Shown: in pieces, positions 27,730 through 36,728 of the stretch
Numbering within the stretch: the first letter of the stretch is position 1
How the letters are laid out: each line of letters starts with the position of its first letter
The notes under the pieces: generated by a model
The model's database searches: none
What the model was told of the DNA's origin: nothing
The model's input: the letters and a program-made list of their open reading frames with translations, nothing else
Translations under genes and position numbers: made by a program
Source: Levilactobacillus mulengensis
GTDB lineage: Bacteria; Bacillota; Bacilli; Lactobacillales; Lactobacillaceae
Assembly: GCF_003946045.1 (NCBI RefSeq)
Contig: NZ_RHNW01000005.1
Location: 62,001-126,000, forward strand
DNA length: 64,000 nt
Direction of reading: 5' to 3'

Positions 27730-28296
27730 ATGATCAACCGAGTAGTACTTACTGGCCGACTGACACGGGATGTTGACTTACGTTATACCCAAGGCGGTGC
27801 TGCTGTTGCCACCTTTACGCTGGCTGTTGATCGGCGGTTCACCAACAAATCTGGTGAACGGGAAGCTGATTTCGTAAGTTGCGTCATCTGGCGCAAGTCC
27901 GCGGAAAACTTTGCTAACTTCTTCCACAAGGGTTCCCTTGTCGGAATTGAAGGGCGCATCCAGACCCGGAATTACGAAAATCAACAAGGCCAACGTGTTT
28001 ACGTGACTGAAGTTGTTGTCGAGGACTTTTCATTCCTTGAACCGCGTTCTCGTAACGCCAACAACGACGGTGGTAACTACAATGGTGGTTCTGCGAATAA
28101 TGCTCCTCAGCAAAATCAGAATCAAAATGCCAACCCGTACACGAGTGGGAACACAGCTCCGGCTGCCCCAACTCAAAATACGAACCCGAACCCGGTTAAC
28201 AACAATCAGGGGAACGCTGGGAACAATAACTCAGCCGATCCGTTTGCGAACTCCGGCGATTCAATTGACATTTCTGATGATGATTTACCGTTCTAA
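27730..28296 (+). CDS. ssb: Single-stranded DNA-binding protein
   Basis: 188 aa. N-terminal OB fold [20 protein letters not shown] followed by [14 protein letters not shown] and [17 protein letters not shown] (residues 1-105). The middle is an Asn/Gln/Pro-rich flexible linker, longer than average. Ends in the acidic tip DISDDDLPF that recruits replication and repair partners. Between rpsF and rpsR, the common arrangement in Firmicutes. Confidence 0.97.
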   Translation: MINRVVLTGRLTRDVDLRYTQGGAAVATFTLAVDRRFTNKSGEREADFVSCVIWRKSAENFANFFHKGSLVGIEGRIQTRNYENQQGQRVYVTEVVVEDFSFLEPRSRNANNDGGNYNGGSANNAPQQNQNQNANPYTSGNTAPAAPTQNTNPNPVNNNQGNAGNNNSADPFANSGDSIDISDDDLPF

Positions 28297-28324
28297 ACAC
28301 TAATTATCGAGGAGGGAATTCCAC

Positions 28325-28564
28325 ATGGCAGGACAACGTCGTGGCGGCCGTCGCCGTCGGAAGGTTGACTTTATTGCAGCCAACCACATCGAATACATTG
28401 ATTACAAAGACACTGACTTATTACGTCGGTTTATCTCCGAACGAGGCAAGATTTTACCTCGTCGGGTTACTGGCACTAGTGCCAAGAACCAACGTAAGTT
28501 AACCATCGCTATCAAGCGTTCACGGATTATGGGCTTAATGCCTTTCGTCAGTGAAGAAGGTTAA
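28325..28564 (+). CDS. rpsR: 30S ribosomal protein S18
   Basis: 79 aa, basic. [20 protein letters not shown] followed by [20 protein letters not shown] and [17 protein letters not shown], the conserved S18 core. GAGGAGG site. Last gene of the rpsF-ssb-rpsR operon, terminated at 28579-28613. Confidence 0.97.
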   Translation: MAGQRRGGRRRRKVDFIAANHIEYIDYKDTDLLRRFISERGKILPRRVTGTSAKNQRKLTIAIKRSRIMGLMPFVSEEG

Positions 28565-28578
28565 TTAAAACCGAAATG

Positions 28579-28613
28579 AGACTAACTACAGAGATGTGGT
28601 TGGTCTTTTTTTT
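28579..28613 (+). terminator. Terminator after rpsR
   Basis: Perfectly paired AGACTAACTACA / TGTGGTTGGTCT (G-U pairs allowed) with a GAGA loop followed by eight T residues. Confidence 0.9.
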
Positions 28614-28808
28614 AACTAATTTAGGTTGAGAAGCAAAGCTACAGTCTCTAGGATAGATAATTAAATCACGGAAAGTCGCAAAATGAGCCTCATACTTTAA
28701 TAGTCGTTGAATAGGGCGTGGAGAAAGCCTATAATCATTAATTGTTTCAGGGGATAAACGATTAGTTGAAATGGGACGAATATTAAAAGAAGCTAGGCAG
28801 GGGATAGA

Positions 28809-29075
28809 GTGAAAAGAGTATGGGCACATGTGGGTAAGCTGAACGCAATTACCCGCGAGCAATTTAAGGATTATACCAAGTGGTTTAGGGCTTTGTCATA
28901 TATTTCTGGACCGGTTACAACAATCGCCATCTTGTCATTTCTCATGCCTTTTCCGTTCAATGACATGTTCTTTGTATTAATGACAATCTACTATATTCTT
29001 TTCGTCGGAACCTTTTTCGTTGAGAGTATCATTCATGGAATCAGGTACTGTTACAATCAGCGAGGGCATAAGTAG
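28809..29075 (+). CDS. Small membrane protein, unknown function
   Basis: 88 aa with GTG start; ribosome site AGGGGATAGAG just upstream. Two hydrophobic segments, ISGPVTTIAILSFLMPF and MFFVLMTIYYILFVGTFFV, flanked by basic ends. No family recognised. A hairpin with T-run at 29083-29136 follows it. Base composition is lower in G+C than the neighbours, hinting at foreign origin. Confidence 0.55.
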   Translation: MKRVWAHVGKLNAITREQFKDYTKWFRALSYISGPVTTIAILSFLMPFPFNDMFFVLMTIYYILFVGTFFVESIIHGIRYCYNQRGHK

Positions 29076-29082
29076 ACTGAAA

Positions 29083-29136
29083 ATCATGCACAGCGGAACG
29101 GGATGAATCTGATTCCGCTACTGGGGCATGATTTTT
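29083..29136 (+). terminator. Terminator after small membrane protein
   Basis: ATCATGC / GCATGAT outer stem and AGCGGAA / TTCCGCT inner stem, followed by TTTTTT. Confidence 0.75.
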
Positions 29137-29293
29137 TGTTGAGGAACACCTTTTATGCGAAAGGTTTCTTTTCGGCGTCCAGGCGTTACTTAATCTTTAT
29201 GTCTAACAGGTAAAAGTTACAATGTAAATAGGTAACAATCTGCCCAATCCTGCTAATTCATGCTAAAATGGCGGGTATGAGGAGATGATGTAC

Positions 29294-30124
29294 ATGAAAC
29301 AACGGGGATTTAAATTAGGTGTGAGTTTGGCATTAGTCGGGTTAGGCATCAGTCAGCCGGCCACGGCCCACGCGAAGAGTTGGTTAAGTGGGACCACAAC
29401 GCATCAGTTACTGACGCAGCCCAATGGGGACGCCAATTCACCGAGTCTGTATGCGACCAGTGTGACGACGAAAAAAGCCTATATGTGGAATTTAAAACAC
29501 ACGAAGAAAATTCATAATCTGAACAACTATCCGAAGACGTCTTGGTATTTGGTTGGCAAGGTTACCAAACCGGGGAAGGGCGTTTACTACCAGGTTACGA
29601 CCTATGACAAGAAGATTAAGGGGCTGGTTTGGAACAAGTACCTGACGGCCTATAGCCAGAAGACACCACGGAACTTCAAGAGCGCTGCGGCGTATACGAA
29701 ATTCATTCAGACCGATCCGTCACAAAAACTCACGCGAGCGATTCTGAAAGTCTTTCCCAACGTTCCGTTAGATTTCCAGTTGTCTAAGTACACGGCAACG
29801 CGCTTTGATTCATTCCCAACCAGCATTAGTGGCTACAAGAATATTGTACCCGTTAGCACGTTCTCGCTGGATCCAAGTGACTTCAAGAACATTCAAGGGT
29901 ATACCGATGAGTTTAACCTAGAATTTAGTAACAAGCTGTACTGGTACTGGCAAGTTACCTACGGCCAACCGGTCGCGGGTCGCGTTGCGAAACTGCAAGA
30001 GGCCTTAGCCAGTCAGGGGTGGACCGCCGAAAAAATCGCCAGCCTTGATAGTAGTTGGCGACTAGGCGTTTGCCTCGTTGAAAATGGTCAGATTGCGTTA
30101 GTTTTGGCACAAACGACTAAATAA
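29294..30124 (+). CDS. Secreted protein of unknown function
   Basis: 276 aa from the ATG at 29294, which is nine bases after GAGGAG; two earlier ATGs overlap or touch that site. Signal peptide MKQRGFKLGVSLALVGLGIS then QPATAHAKS with an AHA-type cleavage site. The N-terminal part has SH3b-like strands around a Tyr/Trp-rich GW-like stretch (TSWYLVGKVTKPGKGVYYQV), common in Lactobacillus extracellular proteins; the C-terminal 120 residues are unassigned. No sorting signal, so released or held non-covalently. Terminated at 30130-30184. Confidence 0.7.
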   Translation: MKQRGFKLGVSLALVGLGISQPATAHAKSWLSGTTTHQLLTQPNGDANSPSLYATSVTTKKAYMWNLKHTKKIHNLNNYPKTSWYLVGKVTKPGKGVYYQVTTYDKKIKGLVWNKYLTAYSQKTPRNFKSAAAYTKFIQTDPSQKLTRAILKVFPNVPLDFQLSKYTATRFDSFPTSISGYKNIVPVSTFSLDPSDFKNIQGYTDEFNLEFSNKLYWYWQVTYGQPVAGRVAKLQEALASQGWTAEKIASLDSSWRLGVCLVENGQIALVLAQTTK

Positions 30125-30129
30125 AATCA

Positions 30130-30184
30130 AAAAAGCAATGCCTCAGCGTGAGGGGTCGAATCCTTCGCTGAGGCATTGCTTTTC
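30130..30184. terminator. Bidirectional terminator between convergent genes
   Basis: Stem AAAAGCAATGCCTCAGCG / CGCTGAGGCATTGCTTTT, long and perfect, between the secreted protein and the convergent amidohydrolase. Confidence 0.88.
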
Positions 30185-30190
30185 TGTTGC

Positions 30191-31378
30191 CTAAAATTCC
30201 CGATGGCCGCCTAAGTAGACTTGTTTGTCGGCTTGTTTGACGTTGGCCGTGTCCGCCAGTGGATCAGCTTTTAAGACCTGGAAATCAGCAAACTTGCCCA
30301 CTTCTAGTGTGCCGTATTCCTGGTCGACGCCCAGCAGTGCCGCCGAGTTCAAACTCGAGCACTGGTAGGCCTGCGCTGGGGTCATGCCCACGCGCGTTAA
30401 CAGGCCAAACTCGTCTGGTGTTAGGTCAAAACCATTGAAGGGGGTGCCGGCGTCGGTCCCACAGGTGAATTTGACACCGAGCTCGAAGGCCCGTTTCAAA
30501 TTCACGTAGGTATCGTCCAAGGCGTCGGCACATTTCTTCACTTCCCAGTCCGGAAGCACGCCCTTACCGAAGGCGGGAATCGTCCATTCGGCAATGAGGG
30601 TGGGCGTGAGGTAGGTGCCCTGCTTAATCATTTGCCGAGCCTCATCCGCCGTCACGTAGAAACCGTGCTCGATGGAATCGACGCCGGCGTCCAGGGCGTT
30701 TTGAATCCCCGGGTTGCCTTCCGCGTGGGCAGCAACTAACCGGCGCTTGTGATGCGCCTCTTCAACGGCCGCGTGCATTTCCGCCACGGAGAGTTGGGGA
30801 TCCTCCATGAAGTCATTGGGCGTCATAACACCGCCAGTCGCCATGACCTTGACCGTTTCCGCACCGGCCTTGAAGGCTTGACGGACAGCCTTGCGCATTT
30901 CATCGGGAGAATCGACTAGGTAGGCGGCGTGGGGCGCATCCCCGTGGCCCCCGGTCATAGAGAAGGCGCGGCCGGATGTCAACATGTGCGGGGTATGTGG
31001 CAGGAGTCCCTGTTGTTGCAGGCGCTTGAGCTTGACGTCGGAGTCGTAGGTCGTCCCACACTGCCGCACGTAGGTGACCCCAGACTTGAGGAGCGTTTGT
31101 AAATTTTCGTAGGCGAAGACGGCGACCTCGGACTCGGAGTGACCGAACTGGCCACTGAAGGAGTCGGGGCTCAGGGTCACGTGGGTGTGGACGTTGAAGA
31201 AGCCGGGCATCACGTATTGGCCGCCCAAGTCGACCTGGTCATCAGCGGCAGCCGGTGTACCTTGGCCGCGGTCGACTAATTTGTGCGTGTCATTATCAAC
31301 GGTGAACCAGGCATCAGGCACGTTATGGTCGTTGGTACCGTCGAATAGGGTGAAGTTGTGGAAAGTAGTTTTGGTCAT
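30191..31378 (-). CDS. Metal-dependent amidohydrolase (imidazolonepropionase/prolidase-like)
   Basis: 395 aa, complete. Superfamily landmarks in order: PGFFNVHTHVTLSPDSF with HxH metal ligands (about residues 64-66), the lysine-bearing ETVKVMATGGV (carboxylated Lys candidate), AAHAEGN and SIEHGFYVT histidines, and the FTCGTDAGTPF aspartate. These Xaa-Pro dipeptidase/aryldialkylphosphatase-like enzymes hydrolyse cyclic amides or dipeptides. It lies downstream of a T-box controlled oppA, which suggests use of imported peptides. A paralogue at 33568-34602 lacks the EHG segment. Confidence 0.82.
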   Translation of the reverse strand: MTKTTFHNFTLFDGTNDHNVPDAWFTVDNDTHKLVDRGQGTPAAADDQVDLGGQYVMPGFFNVHTHVTLSPDSFSGQFGHSESEVAVFAYENLQTLLKSGVTYVRQCGTTYDSDVKLKRLQQQGLLPHTPHMLTSGRAFSMTGGHGDAPHAAYLVDSPDEMRKAVRQAFKAGAETVKVMATGGVMTPNDFMEDPQLSVAEMHAAVEEAHHKRRLVAAHAEGNPGIQNALDAGVDSIEHGFYVTADEARQMIKQGTYLTPTLIAEWTIPAFGKGVLPDWEVKKCADALDDTYVNLKRAFELGVKFTCGTDAGTPFNGFDLTPDEFGLLTRVGMTPAQAYQCSSLNSAALLGVDQEYGTLEVGKFADFQVLKADPLADTANVKQADKQVYLGGHREF

Positions 31379-31455
31379 AGAAATTCCTCCTGAGATTTAA
31401 AGTACGTTTGTTGTGGGTTACATAGCTGTTTACCTAATTAGAAAAATAAGATTAC

Positions 31456-31494
31456 GGGTTAAGCCAGTATCGGCCCCGGAAACAGGGCTAACCC
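31456..31494. repeat. Solo terminal hairpin related to the structured repeat family
   Basis: GGGTTAAGCCAGTATCGGCC at one end matches the family terminus GGGCTAAGCCAGTG..AGCC (compare 62915), and the far end GGGCTAACCC is its inverted partner. The two ends are joined almost directly. It touches the stop codon of oppA (31494-31496) and may act as a small transcript-stabilising hairpin before the amidohydrolase. Confidence 0.45.
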
Positions 31495-33101
31495 TATTTC
31501 CAGTAAGCATATTGGTATTGCGCCTCGTTTAGCAGCGAGTAGTGGAGTCCACCGACTTTACTGCTGATCAGCTTGGCCTCGGATGGCTGGTAGAGAGGCA
31601 GGTAGCCCTTGACGCTCATTAAGTATTTGTCGGCCTTCATCAGCGACTTGTAGCGTGCCAGACCAGTTTGACCATCGGCGGTTGCGAGCAGCTGGTTGTA
31701 GGTGCTATCGTTCCAGTTGGTGAAGTTGACGGTATTACCTTTGGCTGCCAAATTGAGGTAGTCGGAAGCGTCCAGCCAGTTGGTCGACCAGCCGGTGAGG
31801 TTAAGCTCAAAGGTCCCGGCAAAGTCGCGCGCCACGTGTTGGGCGTGGGGGATGGCGGTCGTGGTGACGGTCAAGCCTTTCAGGTTCTTCTCCATTTCAG
31901 ATTGGAGGTAGGTGCCGACCTTCTTATCGTCGTCGGTATCATCCGTCAAAAGATTCAGCGTGACCTTGGTCTTACCGGTCTCCTTCAGGTATTTCGCCCA
32001 GTAAGTCTTGGCTTGGGCCACGTCGTGGGGTAACAGGTTGCCGACTTCCTTGGCCATGTCCTGCCCAGTCTTCGGGTTCGCCTGGTCGCCTTGTGGCACG
32101 GCACTCAGCGCTGGCTTAGACCCATCCTGGAGCACCTTATTCGTTAATTGCTGGCGGTCGATGACCGCGGAGATGGCTTGGCGTAGGTTCTCGGAGTTCG
32201 TCGCGGCCTTGCGGCTATTGACATACAGGTAGTTCAAGCGGCCAGTTAAATGGGTGTGCAGACTCGCGTCATTGCTGTTCGCCCGTACGTATTCACCAGT
32301 GACCGTGGTCTCCTGAACCTTGTCGCTCTTAAATAGGTTAGCGGCGGTGTTCACGTCCTTGGTGACGGCCACCTTGACGCGCTTGATCTGAACCTCTTTG
32401 GCGTTCCAGTAGTGGGGGTTCTTGACGTAATGCCAGGTGGCGTTACTACCGGTCCAACCGACCAGCTTGTAGGGTCCATTACCAACAGATTTTGCGGCGC
32501 TGGTCCCGTATTTCTGGCCATATTTCTTGACGGTGGCCGTGTTCAGCGGGTAATACTTGCTGGCAACCAGATCATTGAAGTAGGGGACGGCCTTGCTCAG
32601 TTGAAATTGGAGTTTGGTCGTGCTCAGCGCCTTAACGCCTAACTTAGAGGCCGGTAGGGTGCCCTTTTGGACGGCAGCGTAGTTCTTAAATGCCGAGAGG
32701 ACACTGGCGTACTGGGCCTTGGTCTTGGGGTCGGCCATTCGTTGAAGGGAAGTCACGAAGTCCTGGGCGGTGACGCGTTGTCCGTTGGCCCATTTGGCAT
32801 TCTTCTTCAGGGTGAAGGTGTAGGTCTTGCCATGATTAGTTGGGGTGACGACCTTCGTCGCGACGCCGGCCACGATTTTATTGGCTTTGTTATAGGTGTA
32901 GAGGCCTTCCATCGTCTGGTAGATGACGCTGGCACTGTTGGTGTCGGTGTCCTTGTTAGGGTCGGCGGTGGCGGGCTCACTAGCCAGCGTCACGTTGAGC
33001 GTGCGGTTCTTATTGGTCGTGTGACCAGCCGCGCTGCCGCAACCGGCTAAGGATAAGACAGTGAGTAAAGCTAGTGGTGCAGTCCAAACAAAATGTTTCA
33101 T
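31494..33101 (-). CDS. oppA: Oligopeptide ABC transporter substrate-binding lipoprotein (OppA, copy 1)
   Basis: 535 aa from the ATG at 33101, chosen because AGGAGGG lies eight bases upstream. Lipoprotein signal MKHFVWTAPLALLTVLSLAG then CGS, lipobox LAGC. SBP_bac_5 family: NVTLASEPATADPNKDTDTN, YTYNKANKIVAGVATKVV, TLKKNAKWANGQRVTAQDFV and YKLVGWTGSN..PHYWNAK. Binds peptides outside the membrane and delivers them to an Opp permease, which is not in this window. Preceded by a T-box leader; a parS-like site overlaps its start codon. Two paralogues at 35.1 and 50.2 kb. Confidence 0.92.
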   Translation of the reverse strand: MKHFVWTAPLALLTVLSLAGCGSAAGHTTNKNRTLNVTLASEPATADPNKDTDTNSASVIYQTMEGLYTYNKANKIVAGVATKVVTPTNHGKTYTFTLKKNAKWANGQRVTAQDFVTSLQRMADPKTKAQYASVLSAFKNYAAVQKGTLPASKLGVKALSTTKLQFQLSKAVPYFNDLVASKYYPLNTATVKKYGQKYGTSAAKSVGNGPYKLVGWTGSNATWHYVKNPHYWNAKEVQIKRVKVAVTKDVNTAANLFKSDKVQETTVTGEYVRANSNDASLHTHLTGRLNYLYVNSRKAATNSENLRQAISAVIDRQQLTNKVLQDGSKPALSAVPQGDQANPKTGQDMAKEVGNLLPHDVAQAKTYWAKYLKETGKTKVTLNLLTDDTDDDKKVGTYLQSEMEKNLKGLTVTTTAIPHAQHVARDFAGTFELNLTGWSTNWLDASDYLNLAAKGNTVNFTNWNDSTYNQLLATADGQTGLARYKSLMKADKYLMSVKGYLPLYQPSEAKLISSKVGGLHYSLLNEAQYQYAYWK

Positions 33102-33109
33102 GTGAAACA
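33094..33109. promoter_or_regulatory. parS-like site overlapping the oppA copy 1 start codon
   Basis: On the plus strand TGTTTCATGTGAAACA; on the minus strand TGTTTCACATGAAACA. One central mismatch to the parS consensus. The mismatch is created by the ATG start codon of oppA. Confidence 0.6.
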
Positions 33110-33156
33110 CCCTCCTAGAATTCAATTGATTAGAACATTAGCAGCGGTGGACAAAC

Positions 33157-33474
33157 AAAAAGCACCCCTACAGAAAATACTTCTCTGTAAGGGTGCTTGC
33201 GCACGGTACCACCTTATTTTTGCGACGCGAAAACGCATCGTCTTGACTATGAACGGCGGGCTTCCTAGGAGTCGAGGCCCAAGGGCTAGGATCGATTGAA
33301 GCCGCGACTACTCCCGCGATTCACTGCATTGATAACGGATGCTCCCGGTTGACACTTACTTGGATTTCAGCTAACTGCTCCGAAGGGATGTTCACGGCGA
33401 CTGGCTTGACCCGCTCTCACTTTACCGGGCTCGCTGACAAGGATGGTCGCTGCTACTGGACTTCATCATCACAT
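33157..33474 (-). promoter_or_regulatory. T-box riboswitch controlling oppA copy 1
   Basis: On the minus strand: Stem I with AGTA K-turn and terminal-loop elements TCAGCGAGCCCGG and GTGAGAGCGGGTC, a Stem II/III region, then the antiterminator hallmark AAGGTGGTACCGTGCG (33198-33214) and a terminator AGCACCCTTACAG / CTGTAGGGGTGCT TTTT (33157-33195). The specifier loop reads CGTGAACATCC; the triplet one base before the lower stem is ATC (Ile), while a one-base shift gives CAT (His), so the amino acid is tentative. Uncharged tRNA would allow oppA transcription. Confidence 0.9.
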
Positions 33475-33506
33475 TTTCATTTTCTAATCAATTGTTAATA
33501 ATTGCT

Positions 33507-33534
33507 AGTTTAGCACCGAAAAATTATTTGTCAA
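33507..33534 (-). promoter_or_regulatory. Promoter of the T-box/oppA copy 1 unit
   Basis: On the minus strand TTGACA (33529-33534) and TAAACT (33507-33512) with a 16-base spacer, about 35 bases before Stem I. Confidence 0.75.
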
Positions 33535-33567
33535 CGTGAAAATTGAAATTAATTTTGCCGAGGGCCA

Positions 33568-34602
33568 TTAGAATTGTTGGATGCCACCCACGTAAACGCC
33601 TTTATCCGCCTGTTTGACGGCGGCCGTATCGGCTAATGGATCGGCCCGGAGAACTTGGAAATCGGCGTGCTTGCCAACTTCAAGGGTGCCGTAGTCGTCG
33701 GCAACCCCTAAAAGTGTGGCCGAGTTGATGCTGGAACATTGGTAGGCCTGTGCGGGGGTCATCCCCACCTTAGTGAGCAGGCCAAACTCGTCGGGGGTCC
33801 GGTCAAAGCCGTTGAAGGGGGTGCCGGCATCGGTGCCACAGGTAAATTTCACCCCAATTTCAAACGCACGCTTCAGGTTGTGGTAGGTATCATCGATGGC
33901 GTCGACGCCGGCATCGAGGGCGTTTTGAATCCCGGGATTGCCTTCCGCGTGGGCGGCGACGATGCGCCGTTTGTGATGGGCTTCCTCAACGGCCACGTGC
34001 ATCTCGGGCACGGAGAGTTGCGGGTCCTCCATGAAGTCGTTGGGCGTCATGACCCCACCGGTCGCCATGACCTTGATGCATTCGGCGCCGGCCTTAAAGG
34101 CTTGCCGCACGCCCTTGCGCATTTCGTCGGGGGAGTCGACCAGGTAGGCCGAGTTGCGGCCATCCCCGTGGCCCCCGGTCATTGAAAATGCGCGACCGGA
34201 TGCCATGATGTGTGGGGTGTGCGGCAGGATTCCATCGCGTTGAAGCCGCTTGAGTTTAATATCGACGTCGTAAGTCGCACCACACTGGCGAATGTAGGTA
34301 ACGCCTGACTTGAGGAGCTTCTGAAGATTCTCGTAGCCAAAGACCGCGGACTCTGATTCGGACGCACCGAAGCTCCCGCTGAAGGAGTCGGGATTGCTGG
34401 TGATGTGGGTATGCACGTTAATGAAGCCAGGCATGACGTATTGGCCGTGAAGGTCGACTTGTTCATCGGCAGTATCGGGGTGACCCGTGCCGCAGGCCGT
34501 GATCTTACCGGTGTCGGTATCCACGGTAAACCAAGCGTCCGGCGTGTTTTGGTCGCCAGCGCCGTCAAATAGGGTGAAGTTGTAGAATGTTTTTTTCGTC
34601 AT
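33568..34602 (-). CDS. Amidohydrolase paralogue with a 51-residue internal deletion
   Basis: 344 aa, closely similar to the 395 aa enzyme at 30191-31378 along its whole length except for one in-frame gap: where the long copy reads GVDSIEHGFYVT...CADALDDTY, this one reads GVDAIDDTY. The missing segment includes the EHG histidine, one of the usual metal ligands. The HTHITSNPDSF, TCGTDAGTPF and AHAEGN motifs remain. The junction carries CGACGCC, present at both edges of the segment in the long copy, so slippage between short repeats can explain it. Probably inactive or altered. AGGAGG start site intact. Confidence 0.75.
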   Translation of the reverse strand: MTKKTFYNFTLFDGAGDQNTPDAWFTVDTDTGKITACGTGHPDTADEQVDLHGQYVMPGFINVHTHITSNPDSFSGSFGASESESAVFGYENLQKLLKSGVTYIRQCGATYDVDIKLKRLQRDGILPHTPHIMASGRAFSMTGGHGDGRNSAYLVDSPDEMRKGVRQAFKAGAECIKVMATGGVMTPNDFMEDPQLSVPEMHVAVEEAHHKRRIVAAHAEGNPGIQNALDAGVDAIDDTYHNLKRAFEIGVKFTCGTDAGTPFNGFDRTPDEFGLLTKVGMTPAQAYQCSSINSATLLGVADDYGTLEVGKHADFQVLRADPLADTAAVKQADKGVYVGGIQQF

Positions 34603-34687
34603 GGATGAGTCCTCCTGAGTTTGGTGTTTTTTAACTTTGATAATGGATTGATGGAGATTGTTGGGATTGGTGCTGGCGCCTGTCGTG

Positions 34688-35057
34688 TCTTAGGTCGTTA
34701 CCCGTGTTCTGCGCGTGCCTATCCGGAAACCCGCAGCCTCTGAAACGTGCTCCGAGAGCCAGACTCCTGCGCTTAACCCCGGTTCAGCAATGTCCCCTTA
34801 GTAGTCATTGTGCTTATTTTGCTTTAGGTCGTTACCTGTGTTCTACGCGTGTCTATCCGGAAACTTGCGACCTCGGAAACGTGCTACACAAGGCAGACCC
34901 CTGCGCTTAGAAAGTCCAAGCACTCCTGGTCGTTTAAGGCTACAGTGTCTTAAATCATTTGACTTGTTCTGCGGATGTCTATCCGAAAACCCGCGGCCTC
35001 TGAAACGTGCTCCGAGAGCCAGACTCCTGCGCTTAACCCCGGTTCAGTAATGTCCCC
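34688..35057. repeat. Three imperfect tandem copies of an approx. 130-base noncoding unit
   Basis: Units at about 34688-34800, 34822-34920 and 34946-35057 share TGTTCTGCG.GTGTCTATCCGG, then AAACCCGCGGCCTCTGAAAC, GTGCTCCGAGAGCC and AGACTCCTGCGCTTA. Units 1 and 3 are nearly identical for 70 bases; unit 2 is diverged. The last unit runs into a hairpin GGTTCAGTAATGTCCCC / GGGGGCATCACTGAACC (35041-35081). It lies between oppA copy 2 and the shortened amidohydrolase and is transcribed with them on the minus strand. No protein match; spacing and unit size do not fit CRISPR. Confidence 0.7.
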
Positions 35058-35120
35058 AAAGACCGGGGGCATCACTGAACCGACGTTAATGCTCAGAGTC
35101 TAAGCGGCTCTCTCCGCACT

Positions 35121-36728
35121 CTACTTCCAGTAAGCATACTGATACTGGGCGTCGTTGATCAATGAGTACGTCAAGCCGCCGACCTTGTCGCTGATTAGTT
35201 TGGCCTCTGACGGTTGGTACAGAGGGACGTAACCCTTGACGCGCATCAGGTATTTGTTGGCGGTGACCAAACCGTCGTAACGGGCCTGGCCCGTTTTATT
35301 TTCAGCGGTCGTGAGGAGCTGGTTGTAGGTTGGGTCATTCCAGTGGGTGAAGTTGACGGAGTTGTCCTTGGCTGCCAAGTCCAGGTAGTCCGACGCGTCC
35401 AGCCAATTGGTCGACCAGCCAATCAGGTTGATGTCAAAGTCGCCGGAGAAGTCGCGGGCCACGTGTTGGGCGTGGGGCAGCGCAGTCGTTTTCACGGTCA
35501 GGCCCTTGAAGTGTTTCTCCATCACGGATTGCAGGTAGGTGCCAATCTTCTTATCGTCATCACTGTCGTCGGTCAAAATGCTAATGGTGGCGGTGGACTT
35601 GCCGGTCTCCTTCAGGTATTTCTGCCAGTAGTCCTTGGCCTTGGCAATGTCGTGGGGAAGCAGGTTACCGGTTTCGGTGGCCATATCGCCGCCCGTCTTA
35701 GGATTGATTTGGTCGCCGCGTGGAATGGCACTCAACGCTGGCTTGGACCCGTCCTGGAGCACCTGGCTGGTCAACTGATTGCGGTCGACGATGTAGGAAA
35801 CGGCCTGGCGCAAATTTTCGGAGTCGGTGACGGACTTTTTGTGGTTGAAATACAACAGATTCATGCGGCCCAACAGGTGGGTGTGGAGCTGCTTTTCGTT
35901 ACTATTGGCCCGAACGTATTCGCCACTGACCGTGGTTTCCTGGACCTTGCCAGCCTTGAATAGGTTAGCGGCCGTCGTTTCGTCCTTGGTCACGGCGACC
36001 TTAACGCGCTTGATTTTAACGTTCTTGGCGTTCCAGTAGTGGGGATTCTTTACGTAGTGCCAGGTCGAATTGCTCCCAGTCCAGCCGACCAGCTTGTAAG
36101 GGCCATTGGCGACGGCCGTGGTGGCGCTGGTTCCGTACTTACTGCCGTATTTGGTCACGGCGGCGGTGTTCAGCGGATAGTACTTGCTGGCAAGCAGGTC
36201 GTTAAAGTAGGGAACGGCCTTGGTTAACTGAATGCGCAGCTTGGTTTTGCTGAGGGCGGTGATTCCCAGCTTGGATGGGGCGACCTGGCTGTGTTGAATG
36301 GCGGTGTAATTTTTAAATGCCGACAAGACACTGGCGTACTGGGCCTTGGTCTTGGGGTCGGCCATGCGCTGGAGCGAGGTCACAAAGTCCTGGGCGGTGA
36401 CGGGCTGGCCATTGGCCCATTTGGCATTTTTCTTCAGGGTAAACGTATAAGTCTTGCCGTGATTCGTGGGCGTGACGACCTTGGTGGCCACCCCGGGGAT
36501 GATCTTATTGTTGCGGCTATAGGTGTAGAGGCCTTCCATCGTTTGAAAGATGACGCTGGCACTGTTGGTGTCGGTATCCTTGTTAGGGTCGACGGTGGCC
36601 GGTTCATCGGCTAAGGTGACGTTCAAGGTTTGGTTTTTATTGATTTGACCCCCGGCACTGTTGCCACAGGCACTCAAGGTAATGGCCACCAGCATGGTGA
36701 CAGGAATTAGCGCTGCAAAATGTTTCAC
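35121..36728 (-). CDS. oppA: Oligopeptide ABC transporter substrate-binding lipoprotein (OppA, copy 2)
   Basis: 535 aa starting at the GTG at 36728, aligned with the ATG of copy 1 (MKHF..), with AGGAGGG eight bases upstream; the further GTG nine bases earlier is too close to that site. Lipobox in MLVAITLSACGNSAG. Very similar to copy 1 throughout (NVTLADEPATVDPNKDTDTN, PYKLVGWTGSNSTWHYVKNP), so a recent tandem duplication. Own T-box leader and promoter. An exact parS site covers the start codon. Confidence 0.92.
   Translation of the reverse strand: MKHFAALIPVTMLVAITLSACGNSAGGQINKNQTLNVTLADEPATVDPNKDTDTNSASVIFQTMEGLYTYSRNNKIIPGVATKVVTPTNHGKTYTFTLKKNAKWANGQPVTAQDFVTSLQRMADPKTKAQYASVLSAFKNYTAIQHSQVAPSKLGITALSKTKLRIQLTKAVPYFNDLLASKYYPLNTAAVTKYGSKYGTSATTAVANGPYKLVGWTGSNSTWHYVKNPHYWNAKNVKIKRVKVAVTKDETTAANLFKAGKVQETTVSGEYVRANSNEKQLHTHLLGRMNLLYFNHKKSVTDSENLRQAVSYIVDRNQLTSQVLQDGSKPALSAIPRGDQINPKTGGDMATETGNLLPHDIAKAKDYWQKYLKETGKSTATISILTDDSDDDKKIGTYLQSVMEKHFKGLTVKTTALPHAQHVARDFSGDFDINLIGWSTNWLDASDYLDLAAKDNSVNFTHWNDPTYNQLLTTAENKTGQARYDGLVTANKYLMRVKGYVPLYQPSEAKLISDKVGGLTYSLINDAQYQYAYWK

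Noticed and set aside
34688-35057. Tandem repeats considered as a CRISPR array
   Set aside because: Units are about 130 bases, imperfect, only three, with no constant short repeat or unique spacers and no cas genes.
35214-35963. 249-codon plus-strand frame antisense to oppA copy 2 (a shorter one is antisense to copy 1)
   Set aside because: Lies entirely inside a well-supported oppA gene, has no ribosome site, and its translation is an obvious complement artefact of GC-rich codon use.
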